Source: Mauremys mutica (lineage: Eukaryota; Chordata; Testudines; Geoemydidae). From it: a stretch of 64,000 nucleotides of DNA. Below, one piece after another: positions 23,047 through 36,096 of this stretch. The DNA is taken from contig NC_059084.1 of NCBI RefSeq assembly GCF_020497125.1, positions 11,187,501 through 11,251,500 of the forward strand, written 5' to 3'. Made by a program: the position numbers and the translations under genes. Numbering within the stretch: position 1 is the stretch's first letter; every line of letters begins with the position of its first letter. The notes beneath the pieces were generated by a model that worked only from the letters and a program-made list of their open reading frames with translations, was not told where the DNA came from and ran no database searches.

Positions 23047-23307
23047 GGGTTTGTCCACACTGTGATAAAAAAAACCTATGACACCGAGTCTCAGCTGACT
23101 CAGGCTATGGGGCTACAAAATAAAAGTGTAGATGTTTGGGCTGGAGGCTGGGCTCTGAAACCCTCCCGGTTTGTAGGGTCTCAGAGCCTGAGCTCCAGCC
23201 CAACCCCGAACATCTATGCTGCTATTTTCTAGTTCCACAGCCCAAGCCCTGTGAGCCTGGGCCATCTGTGGCTGTGCCGGGTCTTTTATTGCAGCAGTGA
23301 CATACCC
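23047..23307. mobile_element. Fold-back MITE, Harbinger-like ends
   Basis: The 261-bp element is almost one long palindrome. GGGTTTGTCCACACTGTGAT at the left pairs with ATTGCAGCAGTGACATACCC at the right, and GTGTAGATGTTTGGGCTGGA pairs with CAGCCCAACCCCGAACATCT-type sequence inside. The GGGT(A/T)TGTC ends are like those of the Harbinger-like element at 11790. No clear target duplication is visible. Confidence 0.65.
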
Positions 23308-23519
23308 GGTGCATCTTTAGGTGCCTACAGGGTTTGGCGGGAGTTTTGTGGTTCACAGGGAACCCAAAACTGGGACTTAGATGCCCAAGTCTGGGGGTTA
23401 GGGGCCTTAGCACTTCTGTGGCTCCTACCCCTACAGTCTGATTTCTCAAAGACACTGAGCTCGAGCACATTTCATCAACTTCAGAGTCTGTTGTGCCCGC
23501 TCATTCCCTCTAAACATCA

Positions 23520-23655
23520 GGCCCTTAACCTTTCTCTACCATACTCATCCCATCTGTAAAACAGGGATACTAATTCTTACCTACTTCACAAGACTCTGTG
23601 AGGCTTAAATAATCCATGTTTATAAGGTGCTTTAAAAAGCTGTGGGTAAAAGGCA
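23520..23655 (+). repeat. MIR-type SINE 3' half
   Basis: CCCATCTGTAAAACAGGGAT, then ACCTACTTCACAAGACTCTG, and a GGTGCTTTAAAAAGCTGTGG end follow the MIR 3' half in sense orientation. Confidence 0.6.
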
Positions 23656-24088
23656 GTGTGAGAGAACAAAGCAGCATTACTGTGCTGTAGACACACTATG
23701 GTGATACGATCTCGCGCTCTTTCACACTCATTCTGTCCCGGGGTGATCACACTGTGGGTGGACAGATGCATAGAGAAACAGAGCTTATTATACAGCTGAG
23801 AGATGTACTTCCAATTTCCAATGCAACTGAATGCAACTACATCAGCTCAGTTTTACTTTATAAACAGTTTTCCCTCCCCCCACATTTAAAATGTGTTTCA
23901 ACTTCAAGGAAAAACTCCAGGTTTTTTTTTCAATCCTATTAATAAAAGTTGTACAACAGAAATTGCATGATACAGAATTAGGTGATCATTCTTAAAATTC
24001 ACAGCAGAGGGCACTCTGGGATCAGACATAATGATACAATAGGTCACACTCCTATTTAGAAACAGGATTATTAGTAAAGCCTGTGTTT

Positions 24089-24270
24089 TCATAGACTCTA
24101 GGTCTGGAAGGGACCTCGAGAGGTCATCTAGTCCTGTCCCCTGCACTCATGGCAGGACTAAGTATTATCTCTAAACCATTCCTGACAGGTGTTTGTCCAA
24201 CCTGCTCTTAAAAATCTCCAATGATGGAGATTCCACAACCTCCCTAGGCAATTTATTCCAGTAATTTGGA
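24089..24270 (-). mobile_element. CR1 LINE 3' end fragment, antisense
   Basis: TCATAGACTCTAGGTCTGGA followed by GGGACCTCGAGAGGTCATCT and CAATGATGGAGATTCCACAA is the reverse complement of a CR1 3' UTR and ORF2 end. It belongs to a different subfamily from the 19206 copy and is broken off at about 24270. Confidence 0.8.
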
Positions 24271-25339
24271 TGCCAAGACATCCTTAGTATTACATTTGAA
24301 ATACCAGAGAAGACTTTGATGTTTAAGGAAGCAGACACACTGTTGGTGTAATATTGTTTGCCATTCAGATTGGGGGAAAAACAACTCACTTTTTTCCTTC
24401 CTTCATTTCTGATTCAGGTATATTTTTATTGTTCCTGTCTATTGTAAAAAAGAACATATGCTGAGTTTGGGGGAGACTTTCAAAGGTGGCCAGCTCCCAT
24501 TGACTTTCTGGACATAACTGACATATGTGCCTCTGAAAATGCTATGTGATAAGTTCACATAGCTTCCTGTATTGTTGCTCTCGTGAAACAGTAAATGAAG
24601 GTTCAGATGTTTAAAACATTGGGTGCATAATTTGTACATGGGAGTAACTACCTTCATTCTGGTAAACATTCCATATTGCTTACACCAACCAAGCCTAAAT
24701 CTAACAATCTGAGAATAGATTTCAACAATGCAAGGGCTCCAAAGTAAGTGTTTAGCAATGTTCTGCTCTTAGAAACAAAAAAATTATTTTAGTAGGAAGT
24801 GAGATGGTTTTCTGGAAACCTTTCTCTGTTCACTCTGTTGTTTAATACTTTAAGGTTTAAAAATGACAGCTGACTGGGAATGACAGGCCCTACGTTATAT
24901 AAGTGACAATCAATGGCGCTGATATAGAAGATATTGCTGCCGGCATTTTGCTGAATAGTTGCATATTCCAATGGAGAATATACAGCTGGTGTCTCTGGAA
25001 GTCCTTTATCCTTCCCTTCTTTTATCTGCATGGATTGTCATTGAATCTACATCCAAGATCCTAGAAACATGCAGAGGATTTGGAGCTTTTTCTGAACCGT
25101 TTGTGGTCTGAGGAATGACAGCAGGTGCATTCACCTTTGGTATCAGGAAAGACCAAATGGGCCTGCTGAATCCACAGAATTATCAGCACCTTTTGCAGTT
25201 TTTGCTTTAACTATTCGAAAGAACAAAAATTCTAGCTCAGTGTGGATGAAGGGAGCCTGTTGCTTGTTTGAAAATTGGGCGGTGAACCATGATGCTTATC
25301 AATACATAGATATCATCTCGAGGGGTAGAAATCATTAGA

Positions 25340-25416
25340 AAGAGTGTTCTAGCAGCTAGTGAAGGGGCTGGGAGTCTAGTTTCCTGGTTGCTGTTCTTAG
25401 TTCTGCCACTGTTTTA
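25340..25416 (+). repeat. MIR-type SINE fragment, truncated by CR1
   Basis: GGGGCTGGGAGTCTAGTTTC and TTCTTAGTTCTGCCACTG resemble the sense MIR middle. The match stops where the CR1 3' end begins at about 25417. Confidence 0.45.
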
Positions 25417-27613
25417 TGACTCATAGACTCATAGACTTTAAGGTCAGAAGGGACCATTATGATCATCTAGTCTGACCTCCTGCACAATGCAGGCCACAGA
25501 ATCTCACTCATCCACTTCTATAACAAACCCCTAACCTATGTCTGAGTTATTGAAGTCCTCAAATTGTGGTTTGAAGACCTCAAGCTGCAGAGAATCCTCC
25601 AGCAAGTGACCCATGCCCCATGCTGCAGAGGAAGGCGAAAAACTCCAGGGCCTCTGCCAATCTGCCCTGGAGGAAAATTCCTTCCCGACCCCAAATATGG
25701 CGATCAGTTAAACCCTAAGCATGTGGGCAAGACTCATCAGCCAGCACCCAGGAAAGAATTCTCTGTAGTAACTCAGATCCCAACCCATCTAACATCCTGT
25801 CACAGACCACTGGGCATATTTACCTGCTGATTATCAAAGATCAGTTGCCAAATTAATTGCCAAAATTAGGCTATCCCATCATACCATCCCCTCCATAAAC
25901 TTATCAAGCTTAGCCTTAAAGCCAGATATGTCTTTTGCCCCCACTACTCCCCTTGGAAGGCTGTTCCAGAACTTCACTCTTCTAATGGTTAGAAACCTTC
26001 GTCTAATTTCAAGTCTAAACTTCCTAGTGTCCAGTTTATATCCATTTGTTCTTGTGTCCACATTGGTACTAAGCTTAAATAATTCCTCTCACTCCCTGAT
26101 ACTTATCCCTCTGATATATTTATAAAGAACAATCATATCCCCCCTCAGCCTTCTTTTGGTTAGGCTAAACAAGCCAAGCTCTTTGGGTCTCCTTTCATAA
26201 GACAGGTTTTCCATTCCTCGGATCATCCTAGTAGCCCGTCTCTGAATCTGTTCCAGTTTGAATTCATCCTTCTTAAACATGGAAGACCAGAACTGCACAC
26301 AGTATTCCAGATGAGGTCTCACCAGTGCCTTATATAACGGTACTAACACCTCCTTATCTTTGCTGGAAATACCTCGTCTGATGCATCCTAAAACTGCATT
26401 AGCTTTTTTAACGGCCATATCATATTGGCAGCTCATAGTCATCCTGTGATCAACCAATACTTCGAGGTCCTTCTCCTCCTCTGTTGCTTCCAACTGATGT
26501 GTCCCCAATTTATAACTAAAATTCTTATTAATCCCTAAATGCATGACCTTGCACTTTTCACTATTAAATTTCATCCTATTACTATTACTCCAGTTTACAA
26601 GGTCATCCAGATCTTCCTGTATGATATCCCGGTCCTTCTCTGTGTTAGCAATACCGCCCAGCTTTGTGTCATCCGCAAACTTTATTAGCATATTCCCACT
26701 TTTTGTGCCAAGATCAGTAATAAAAGGGTTAAATAAGATTGGTCCCAAAACTGATCCCTGAGGAACTCCACTAGTAACCTCCTTCGAGCCTGACAGTTCA
26801 CCTTTCAGTACGACCCGCTGTAGTCTCCCCTTTAACCAGTTTCTTATCCTCCTTTCAATTTTCATATTGATCCCCATTTTTTCCAATTTAACTAATAATT
26901 CCCCATGTGGAACCGTGTCAAATACCTTACTGAAATTGAGGTAAATTAGATCCACTGTGTTTCTTTTGTCTAAAAAATCTGTTACCTTCTCAAAGAAGGA
27001 GATCAGGTTGGTTTGGCACGATCTACCTTTTGTAAAACCATGTTGTATTTTGTCCCAATTACCATCGACCTCAATGTCTTTAACTACTTTCTCCTTCAAA
27101 AATTTTTCCAAGACCTTACATACTACAGATGTCAAACTAACAGGCCTATAGTTGCTCGGATCACATTTTTCCCCTTTCTTAAAAATAGGAACTATGTTAG
27201 CAATTCTCCAGTCGTACGGTACAACCCATGAGTTTACTGACTCATCAAAAATTCTTGCTAATGGGCTTGCAATTTCATGTGCCAGTTCCTTTAATATTCT
27301 TGGATGAAGATTATCTGGGCCCTCCGATTTTGTCCCATTAAGCTGTTCGAGTTTGGCTTCTACCTCGGATGTGGTAATATCTACCGCCATATCCTCATTC
27401 CCATTTGTCATCCTTCCATTATCCCTAAGCTCCTCATTAGCCTTATTAAAGACTGAGGCAAAGTATTTATTTAGATATTGGGCCATGCCTAGATTATCCT
27501 TAACCTCCATTCCATCCTCAGTGTTTAGCGGTCCCACTTCTTCTTTCTTTGTTTTCTTCTTATTTATATGGCTATAGAATCTTTTACTATTGGTTTTAAT
27601 TCCCTTTGCAAGG
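25417..27613 (-). mobile_element. CR1 LINE, 2.2 kb, with most of ORF2 reverse transcriptase open
   Basis: On the minus strand, about 480 codons (27537 to 26089) are open. They hold the reverse transcriptase motifs NYRPVSLTSVVCKVLEK, LIYLNFSKVFDTVPHGELL, SGVPQGSVLGPILFN and the catalytic FADDTKLGG, followed by the thumb and C-terminal region. The frame also continues open upstream of 27537, with no ATG at that point. A TGA at 26091-26089 interrupts it; the same frame then stays open to about 25879 and ends in a typical CR1 ORF2 C-terminus. The 3' UTR ends in two TCATAGAC units near 25420. The endonuclease domain and ORF1 are missing, so the copy is 5'-truncated at about 27613 and not autonomous. 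Confidence 0.9.
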
Positions 27614-27845
27614 GGATGTCAAACATCTGTTCTTGGGTCTGATTTACAAACATCAATGTGATTCTCTATAAAAATATATAGACGCATTGTGTGCATGGTA
27701 CAGCTGTGTACACAAACTGGTTACCTGTGTAAATGGCAAGGTAATCTCTAACTGGCCATTTATACATGCAAATACCTGATTTGCTAGTGCAGCTATGGTA
27801 TCAATGTGCAAATTTGGCGTGCAAATACACCTGTATTTTTGCATG
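27614..27845. other. Short unassigned stretch
   Basis: I see no gene. Several GTGCAAAT and TGCATGC motifs recur, suggesting a degenerate repeat, but no borders can be set. Confidence 0.3.
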
Positions 27846-27965
27846 CATTCCTTAACCTCTCTTTCCCTTTCTGTAAAGTGGGGATAGTAATGCTGATCTA
27901 CCCCACAGGGCTCTTGCGAAGCTTCATTGAAGTTTGAAAAATGCGTTGAGATCCCTGGAGAAATG
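27846..27965 (+). repeat. MIR-type SINE 3' half
   Basis: TTAACCTCTCTTTCCCTTTC, then GTAAAGTGGGGATAGTAATG and CCCCACAGGGCTCTTGCGAA match the MIR 3' half in sense orientation. Confidence 0.65.
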
Positions 27966-28859
27966 TTGTTATAGAAGGCACAAGTGAGATGATTATGAAC
28001 AAGAGGCTGCACTAAAAAAGCCCAAGCCCTAAAACACAGGGTTAGGAAAAATGCAATGTCTGCTTTTGCTTCACAATATTAAGAAATATGAAGCGCTGGT
28101 TTCTGCTGGATGTGAAAGGCAATAAGAGTGTAAGTTAATAGTAATGACAAGCACAGCAATAACCCAGCACACTTCCTCTGTGTTACCAGCTCTACTCATT
28201 TCCTGTGTGGGAAGGGCATCTCCAGTGCTGCCCTGGGCCATCACGTTGAATGTTTTCACTAGAAGCTCGATAAAGCGAAGGTTCAGAGATCCTGAAACAT
28301 CTGACCTTTGCTATTTAGGAATAAAGTTGCCTTGAGCAGTACGTGTCCTACAAATCTCCTAATTGTCACCCTCTGTGCCATGTGTTGGTGAAATTTTGCA
28401 GTGTGTTCTGGCAGTTCCTCCATACAGGATCCCTAGAGGTTCCTTCTTCATTCCCATCTGCTCCAGAATTACATTTTGATCTTGCTTATATTTGTTGTGT
28501 GATAGAATTCCTCTTTTTGGTCCAAATTCCTCCTATGTGGATGGTGCAAGTTAGCAAGGTCTTTTGGCACAGTGGTTAAAATCAGTTACTCTCTGACCTC
28601 AACAAAAGACTCTCTTAGCTAATGGCATTGCTCAGAGGTTCTTTGTCACAGCCGCATTGACAAGGTAAAGTAAGTGGGATTAGGCCTTAAGTAAATAACA
28701 ATGCACTGAAACTTGGAAGCAAACCTAGCTGAAGAACACAATGTCACTGTTGGAACTGGAACTTGGCTAAGCTGCATGGGTTAACCCTCCCATGGAGTGC
28801 TGAGTACAGTAGCAATGTGGTAACCTGGCTGCAAAAAAGCAGGTCTCTCTCTGACTCAG

Positions 28860-29574
28860 TGTAACGGTGTCGGTACCCACTTCTCGCAAATGCCCGCTCT
28901 CTGGCTGATACGTGCCTGCAGTCTCAGTTTGGAATGGGGCAGCAGCCACCTCTCGTGAGCACCCCCCCCCTTCTGGTCAAGTGTGAGCCTGCTTCTTTCT
29001 TTGGTCTTTCATTGGTGGGGCACCTACCTCTCGCAAGAGCCGCCCTGGCCGATGGTTCTTTCATTGGGTCTTCAGCGACTCAGCCCTCCAGCTGAGTCAC
29101 ACACACGTTCCCCTCCCCCCCTTCTGGGGAATACAGTCTCTAGTTCTTGCTCACGGTGCTGGTATGGGGCTGTAGCACCAAGGCTTCCTTCCTGGAGAAA
29201 CTGCTGCCTGTAACAGCTCAAAAGGGCCCATCTTAGTGCCCTCAGTTGGTATGTTCCTTTTGGCAGCCCTCCTGGGCTCAGTCCTTAACCAGACCAGCAA
29301 GGCCCATCACGGTATCCTCGCCCGGTCTGGCTAGGTTCTAGGCTCAGTCTGCCCTCACTGACCTGTCCATGGTTCTGCTGCTCTTCCAGCCAGCCAGGCA
29401 CCCAGTCCTTCCTCTTTGAGCTCCAGGCAGCAACTAACTGCTCTGCCTCTGCTGCTTTCTGTCCCCTGATTGGTCAATCCAGCAGCCCCTCTGATTGGCT
29501 GCCTGGAGGACTTCTCCTCTGCTCTTTATGGGGTGGGGTGAGGCAGGGGCCACAACCTTGTCCACCCCATCACA
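28860..29574. mobile_element. Probable solo LTR
   Basis: The 715-bp block starts TGTAACGGTG and ends CCCCATCACA, giving TG...CA termini. Flanks are CTCAG (28855-28859) and CTCAC (29575-29579), a possible 5-bp target duplication with one mismatch. It is GC-rich relative to its surroundings and shares its terminal CCCCATCACA with the block at 10524-11217. No internal genes are present, so it is a solo LTR; orientation is uncertain. Confidence 0.55.
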
Positions 29575-29579
29575 CTCAC

Positions 29580-31970
29580 TTTCATCATGAATATAGGACA
29601 TGTTTAGATACAGAGGTCCAAATCCTCCTTTCTCTAGTGGCCCCTTTAAGCTTCTCTGGTGGCATAAAAGGGCATTGGGAAGTACTGGTGCATCTGGGCA
29701 TGGGGAAGTACTCCCAGCATAGGAGGAATCCCAGTGTGGCATAGCAGCTCTACATCAAGTTTCTACATATGTGCTCCTGCAAAGGAGGCGTGGCCAGGGG
29801 GAATGGCCAGAACTCTGACACCTACTCTGCTCCTACCTAGCTTGGACAGACCAGAGAAAGTCCAGTTAGGAAACAGGTGCATCTATAAAGGTAGGTAATG
29901 AAGTCAATATGACTCATAATTCCATATAATCTAAAACAACCTCTTCTCTATACAGTCACGTGTCTTTCTGTTTGTCTCACCTGCTCCCATCTGTCGTGTT
30001 GCCCACTTACCTCTGACATCACAATCGTACCTCTCTGCAGTGACCTGTTCCACGGGAGACTTGTTTCTGGGGGTCACAATTCCCTCCAATCAGCAGTGAA
30101 TTCTATGGTTCCTAGGGCATAGCAGCAAAGGGGATAGGAAAGGTAGGACAAGGTTCCTTTGCATGTTACAGGTCTAGCCACCTGTTAATTTTTTTACTGA
30201 TACCAGCTAGCAAAGGTACCAAGCTATGACACACTTGGTTGATATCAATGCAAGGATTGTACCAGTAAGACCCCAATATCTCCACCAAAATCTCGTCAGC
30301 TATTTAACTATAATAAGCAGAGAAGAGCGGAAACCAGGCACACATGAGTGAAGGGAGGTAGATCTCCAGAATTGTTTTATTAAAAGGTAAGTGAGGCTAA
30401 CCACATCCCCTCCTTTTCCTTTGGCTGCAGTAGAAATACTGCCTGCCTCAGCCAACCCAACAGCCTCCCATAAGGCTACTTATCATGATATGTATCAGGG
30501 TCAGATTTAAATGCGAGCATCTGTAAATGGAGGTGACAGTAGAAATCAGCTGACTTGCTCCATTCATATATCAATAGCTTGAGCCAAAAGAGAGAAGAGA
30601 AACATTTGGGGATTAAAAAAAAATCAAGTTGTGATATTAAAGCAGAGGATCTGTGTGACTAGAGGCCCATAAGACTTTTTTCATGGTCTGCCACATCTAC
30701 AGCCACTCTAGGTTAAGTCATACATTCAGGCTTTTCCACTTACACGTGAAAAGCTTTGTTCACTAATTTGCAAAACCTCTAGTTCCTAATAGCGCTTGCA
30801 TACCTGGGTTGTGTTCTCCAAACTCCCAGCCAGTCTGTGATACAAAAAGGCCTTTCTTCAGTTCCCCGTTGCCTGTGCTTTTCTACTCTTTTTTTGGTGG
30901 GAACTCAGTAATCATAACTAACAGTTAACTAATCATCCAAATACGTCCTTCCCCTCTCCGCAAGCTCCTTTTCACAACAACACAGCCTTGTTGGGAGAGA
31001 CTTCCGGCATTTGCATGGTGGTCAGTGGTTTTGGATTATAGTGAGAATGGATCAGAAGATTCTTCATTGAGAATGTAATCCAAAAGCCCCAATTACCAGG
31101 CAGATCCTTGGATTATCTCTCAAAGAGGCTGTGTGTAAGGCCTGATGCAAAGTTGGTGGAAGTCAGTAGTAATCTTTCCATTGACTTCTGGAGGCTTTGG
31201 ATCTCTGGCCCATAGTGACCAAGTCACTGCTCAGGTGAAATACTGACTACAACAACAGGGAAAGACACACTTCCCTTCCCTGTTGGGACCTGTGTATTTG
31301 TCTAATGATGAGATCCATTCAACAGAGACCTAAGATTACTGTCTGTCTTGCACAACTTGCTAGTTTGATGAAGTATTTTAAATAGAAAATATCCAGCCAC
31401 TCAGGGTGATTATTAAATCTATTCCATAATGGGATGGCCTGTGTTAAACAGTAGGCAGCACAGAACCATTGCAACATTTTTCCATTACGTTCATTCCTTA
31501 AAATAAATCAAATGAACAAATACATTTTAAATTCCAGAGTACATTATGGTTTTAAAAAGAAAAATCTCCCAATAGATATCAGGAAAGCTCTTAGATGTTG
31601 TTTTCCTCTCACTTTAGAAAGAGAATTGTAGTTAGCTTGCAATCTTCCTGACATTGTTCATGGAGGAAGCAAAGAAAAAGCACCAACGAAAGAGAACGGC
31701 TGCAATTTAGTTAATTTTATGCAAAACAGACTCAGAATTTAAGCTGGGAGCTACTGAGCATAAACATAGTGATGGAGAAGCCAAATATTCCATGTATATA
31801 AATGGATGAATTATTAAAAGGATTGCAAAGATACTCCATGCACCTGTATCTAACTATGAGTCTGGGAAGACATGTGGTGAACCTAGGCTCCACTGAAGTC
31901 AATGGGGCTATGACTTTGTTCATGATAACTTAGCTCCTGGAGGAATTATTGGGCCAGATCTCCAGCTGGT
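29580..31970. other. Intergenic DNA, no gene recognised
   Basis: There are no ORFs with recognisable similarity and no splice-consistent exon. A GGAAGTCAGTAGTAATCTTT / CCATTGACTTCTGGAGGC segment near 31.16 kb belongs to a low-complexity dispersed motif seen repeatedly in the window. Confidence 0.4.
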
Positions 31971-31979
31971 GTGAATTGA

Positions 31980-32140
31980 TGCCAGGGGCGGCTCTAGACA
32001 TTTCGCCGCCCCAAGCAGGGCGGCATGCCGCGGGGGGCGCTCTGCTGGTCTCCAGTCCTGCGGCTCCGGTGGACCTCCCGCAGGCGTGCCTGCAGAGGGT
32101 GCGCTGGTCCCGCGGCTCCACTGAAGTTCTGCTATGAGGA
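31980..32140. mobile_element. GC-rich MITE fragment (GGGGCGGCTCTAGAC type)
   Basis: GGGGCGGCTCTAGACATTTC followed by CCGCCCCAAGCAGGGCGGCA and a CCGCGGCTCC-rich stretch resembles one end of the hAT-type element at 53740-53959. The right terminal repeat is not visible, so the copy is truncated. Confidence 0.55.
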
Positions 32141-32932
32141 TCATGTTGGCCATTAACATTTAGAAGGGATGGCATTTTCAGAAGGAAGCTAAAAAAGGTA
32201 CACCTTTGAGTATGCTTTCAGGATCTCTTTTGTGTTGGTTGATGCCTACCCTAGACTTCAAGTGGAGGATTACCTGAGGTTAGTGCTTTGGAGCTCCAGG
32301 TCACCATATATCATTCTATTTGCTTTCTGCATTGTAACCCTTACTTTACATGAAATGTAAGGCTCAAATGTTGGCTTTGCTGTGTTGTAAAGAAAAAAAT
32401 TCAGGGAATAAGAAAATGTTGCAAAATGTGGTTGACATTGTTGCCTTGTGTATTTTGGAAGGATTCCTGCATGCGCAGAAGCTGAAAAACTGTCAACTTT
32501 CAAAAAGTAAATCTTAAAACCTGCCATCTCCGGTCTGGATGAAGAAAGGCAGACACTCCACAAATTCCACTGCAGAGGTTTGTCAGTGATCTATTTCACC
32601 TTCTGTGGTTTTCCAGGTAACCAAACTACTATGAAAGTCAAGTAAAAGTCAAGGTATAAAAACTCCTTGCTTTATATGCTGGGCTATAAATTAGAGGGGT
32701 GATCTGTAGTACAGAAGTTGTCTTAGATCCCCGATGAGCATTTGTATGCTTAATTCAAGTGCATGCGTGTGTTTGAATTCCAGCCTATATTGATTGAATT
32801 GGTCTCTGATAATAAACAGGATAAATAAACCTGATGTGAGTTAAAACAGGTATATTGATGTGATGGAAAACATTTAAATTCAACGCAGTGATCTTGAGCA
32901 GGATGTAATTTCAAAAGTGACTTAAATATGCT

Positions 32933-32933
<1 letters not shown>

Positions 32934-32966
<33 letters not shown>
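32934..32966. repeat. (CA)n microsatellite
   Basis: About 16 uninterrupted CA units. Confidence 0.97.
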
Positions 32967-32971
<5 letters not shown>

Positions 32972-33017
32972 GGCGGAGAGAGAAGGGGGCAGAGGAACAG
33001 AACAAACACGTTCAAAA

Positions 33018-33190
33018 TGATTTGGATATATTGGGATTATGGGCTGATAAGTGGCTTATGCAGTTCATTATAAAGAAGTGTGAGGTAATGAGGCCAGGGA
33101 CCAAAACTAATCAGAGACTGCAGCCTGAGAGTGAGAACACTGCAGAATACAGATTGGAGCATGGCAGAAAGGCACGCATGGTATTGGGGG
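33018..33190 (+). mobile_element. CR1 LINE ORF2 fragment, decayed
   Basis: In sense, LGLWADKWLMQFIIKKCEVM matches the CR1 ORF2 region after the FADDTK motif (the WADKWLMKFN-KCKVM block). The frame decays quickly downstream and no 3' end is visible. Confidence 0.7.
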
Positions 33191-36090
33191 AGGTTTTGTT
33201 TATGATGACACAGACACCAGGGAGCCTCCTCCCTTCAAGAGACCACTTCCACCACTGTGACTACAACATGGCTGGGATTCTGTTGGTTCCTCCAAAAAGG
33301 CTTTTGCTCAGTATGACTGTTTCATGAACAGGCTTGTAGATCAGATTGTTTTAATATTCCCCCCCCTTTGTTTTAATTCCCCTTTGTAGACTGGTGCCTT
33401 ACTCTGTGAGCAGTCCAATTAATTTCAAAGGAAGTAAATGTGGAATAAAGCCCACTCGGCATCGGTAAGGAGAACAGAATTAGGCCTTATCTACATGTAT
33501 AAAACCACTCAGGACTCCTTTTAGTTTCACTTCTATGCTCTCTACATATTTGACCGTGTCAGAGATTCACCAAGGACTTTGAGTGGTTCCTGGCAATCCA
33601 ATTTTAATAGAATTCCGCCCAAATTTGACTTACTCATTGGTCAAATTGATACTCGCTGTCCTTCTCCAAAGGAAATGTTAAATATCTAATGAGCTATCTG
33701 ACATTCCATCACCTCTGCTTATGATTTGATAAGCTAGAACCTCATATCACTTGTCTTGTCGGAAAAAATGTAAAGCCTCATTTTTTCAGCTTGGCTCCCT
33801 GCTATCAATCTGGTTAACGTGAACTCAATCTAAAGTGCTGCTGATGGGCAGATGCAAAGTACTATTGATAGTCAGAAGCAAAACAAACAATAGTCGATTA
33901 AGTGTCTCCAGCATTTGGAGGTAGGTTACCAAAGTTATTAAAACATTTGGTTTCTTCTATTTTTCCTTTTAAATTTATTTCTGCATATCTTAATTTTTAA
34001 AACAGTCTTCATTTCCCCCCTAAACGGTAAGTTTTTGATCTCACTTGAAATGTAGCCAAAAAGCTTTTGAAACCTAGTCAAGGAGAGAGATAATTACAGA
34101 AAAGGAGAATTTGTATCTCTTTCTGAATTTAAAATATATCGACTCATCTAAAGCATCACTTCATTTTATTAAATAGCACATTAACTACTCCTATTTAAAG
34201 GCACACCATCAACCTTAAAATCATATTTCTGAATATCAGTTTTCCACTTAGATTTTTTGCTTAACATCTTAGAAATTTAGAAATCACTTTTCATACCAAA
34301 TATTTGTAACCATCGCAGTTTAATTTATATCCAGAAAAAGCCCCATATTTGATTATTTCAAGTTTCTGAACCATCCTGAAATACCAGTAACATTTAGACT
34401 TCTCTTTGGCCAGTGCTTTACCAGTCCTGTGGTTTGGTGTAGCATTAGACTGACGTCTGGGATTGTCCATGTAATCTGGGTTCAGATTTGACCTTGGAAG
34501 TGTGGCTGCATGGGTTATGTTTGCAGGGGTGTTTCTGTCATTGGGGAACTGGAGGAAGGCTTCACTCAGAAAAAGGAGAAAATGAAACCAGAGTAAGAAA
34601 AATATTCCTTCCTTCTAGTTCATTCAGAGCTCCGTCATTGACACAATCATCCTTCTGGGTGAAGGATCCATGGAAGAGCAGTGCTCAGATGTTCCCGTGT
34701 GTGTCATTCACATGTGCCCATTCCTACAGGGGTAAAAAGCAGCATCAGAACTTCATAGGCTAGCAGAGGACTTAGGGACATGTTAAATGCCCCCTGTTAC
34801 CCACCTCCTGGGCAGCTAAGGCAAGTTGTGGACTGGCACTTTACCTAAAACTCTCACCCTTAGCTGCCAGTGGGTGGGAGGCTGCATGCCCATCTGTAGG
34901 GCAATCTGCGTGAGGATGAGCCGCACCTCAGATCATTGCACAGCAGTGTGAAGTTCATTTGTATAAAACTGAGGGCCACATTCTGCTAACAGTTACACAG
35001 CCATAAGTGTGGAGTAACTCCATTGACTCCAAGCTGACTTGAGATTAGCTAGGCCTAGAGTGTGAGGGGGTGGCGGAACACTCAGAAGATGTCTGAGACA
35101 CATCTGGAAATGCTTCTATTCTGGGTCTCTTAGGGCTTAGTTGCTGTCTAGTACACTGGCACTTCCCGAGACAACTGGGAGCACATTGTCTTGCAGAATG
35201 CACTTTAAGTGAGGGGTTATCCTGCCACACCTACTACTGGCGTCATATCTGCCCAGCAGCCGTTCTTTGTCCCTTATGTCTAACTCCTGTGCCTAATAAT
35301 GAGGGTGATAAAGAATCGTCTCCACATCCTATTGCTCTGTGTTTTCGCTCGCTGTCGATCCTCCACGTCGAATGGTCATTACTTGTTGGAATCGGCGACT
35401 TTTTCTCGCTGTTGTCACAGAGTTAGCTAATACCTTCTAGCACTTTTATTCCTTATTCACATGCACTCTTAATGTCCTTAGTCATTAAACTGAGAAATGT
35501 TAACCTTGTCATAGCTAGTGACTGGAAGCAGAAAAGTCCATTTAGCTCTCAGGGGGAATGAATTCTAATTTTCTGCCTGTCAGAAACTGACATTTTACAT
35601 ATTTTCCTCCCCACCCCCGTTTAGTGCTAAATTTAAATGTGTGTGCCATAGGGAAGGACCTTTTGCTCATGCTAAACCCCAAAGCCTTAGGAGATATCCA
35701 AAGTGTGAGGCTCTTGGCCAGTAGCTGCTGCTGGAGCTAATTTCATGTGCTGAAGGAAAGGGAGGTGAGAATGAAAAGTTGCAGATGAGAGGTCTCTGCA
35801 AAGGCCACATTAGAGTTCCATGTCAGAAAACATTGCTTCCTGCCCCCCCCTCCCCCCCAGATAAAGTGGATGAAAAACCACTCATCAGGAATTAAAATAT
35901 GAAACAAAGAAACAAATTATGTTAATCAAGCAGCCTGGTATCTAATATTTGTCATTACGATGTAACACCTCTTATTTAGTGTCACAGAGTATTGGAGGCC
36001 TTTGACAAGCGGATTGGTTGAAATGAAACGTGTCTAAAGATACCAAGAGTTCACTGTTCTAGGCTCAGGTAATAGCTCACGTCTTGACAA
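33190..36090. other. Intergenic AT-rich DNA, no gene recognised
   Basis: No exon-like conserved frame was seen. The first part (33.6-34.4 kb) is AT-rich and repeat-poor. TTGACTCCAAGCTGAC-type dispersed motifs occur near 35.02 kb. Confidence 0.35.
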
Positions 36091-36096
36091 ATATAT

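Noticed and set aside
32934..32966. CA run as a regulatory or Z-DNA element
   Set aside because: It is an ordinary microsatellite with no nearby gene.
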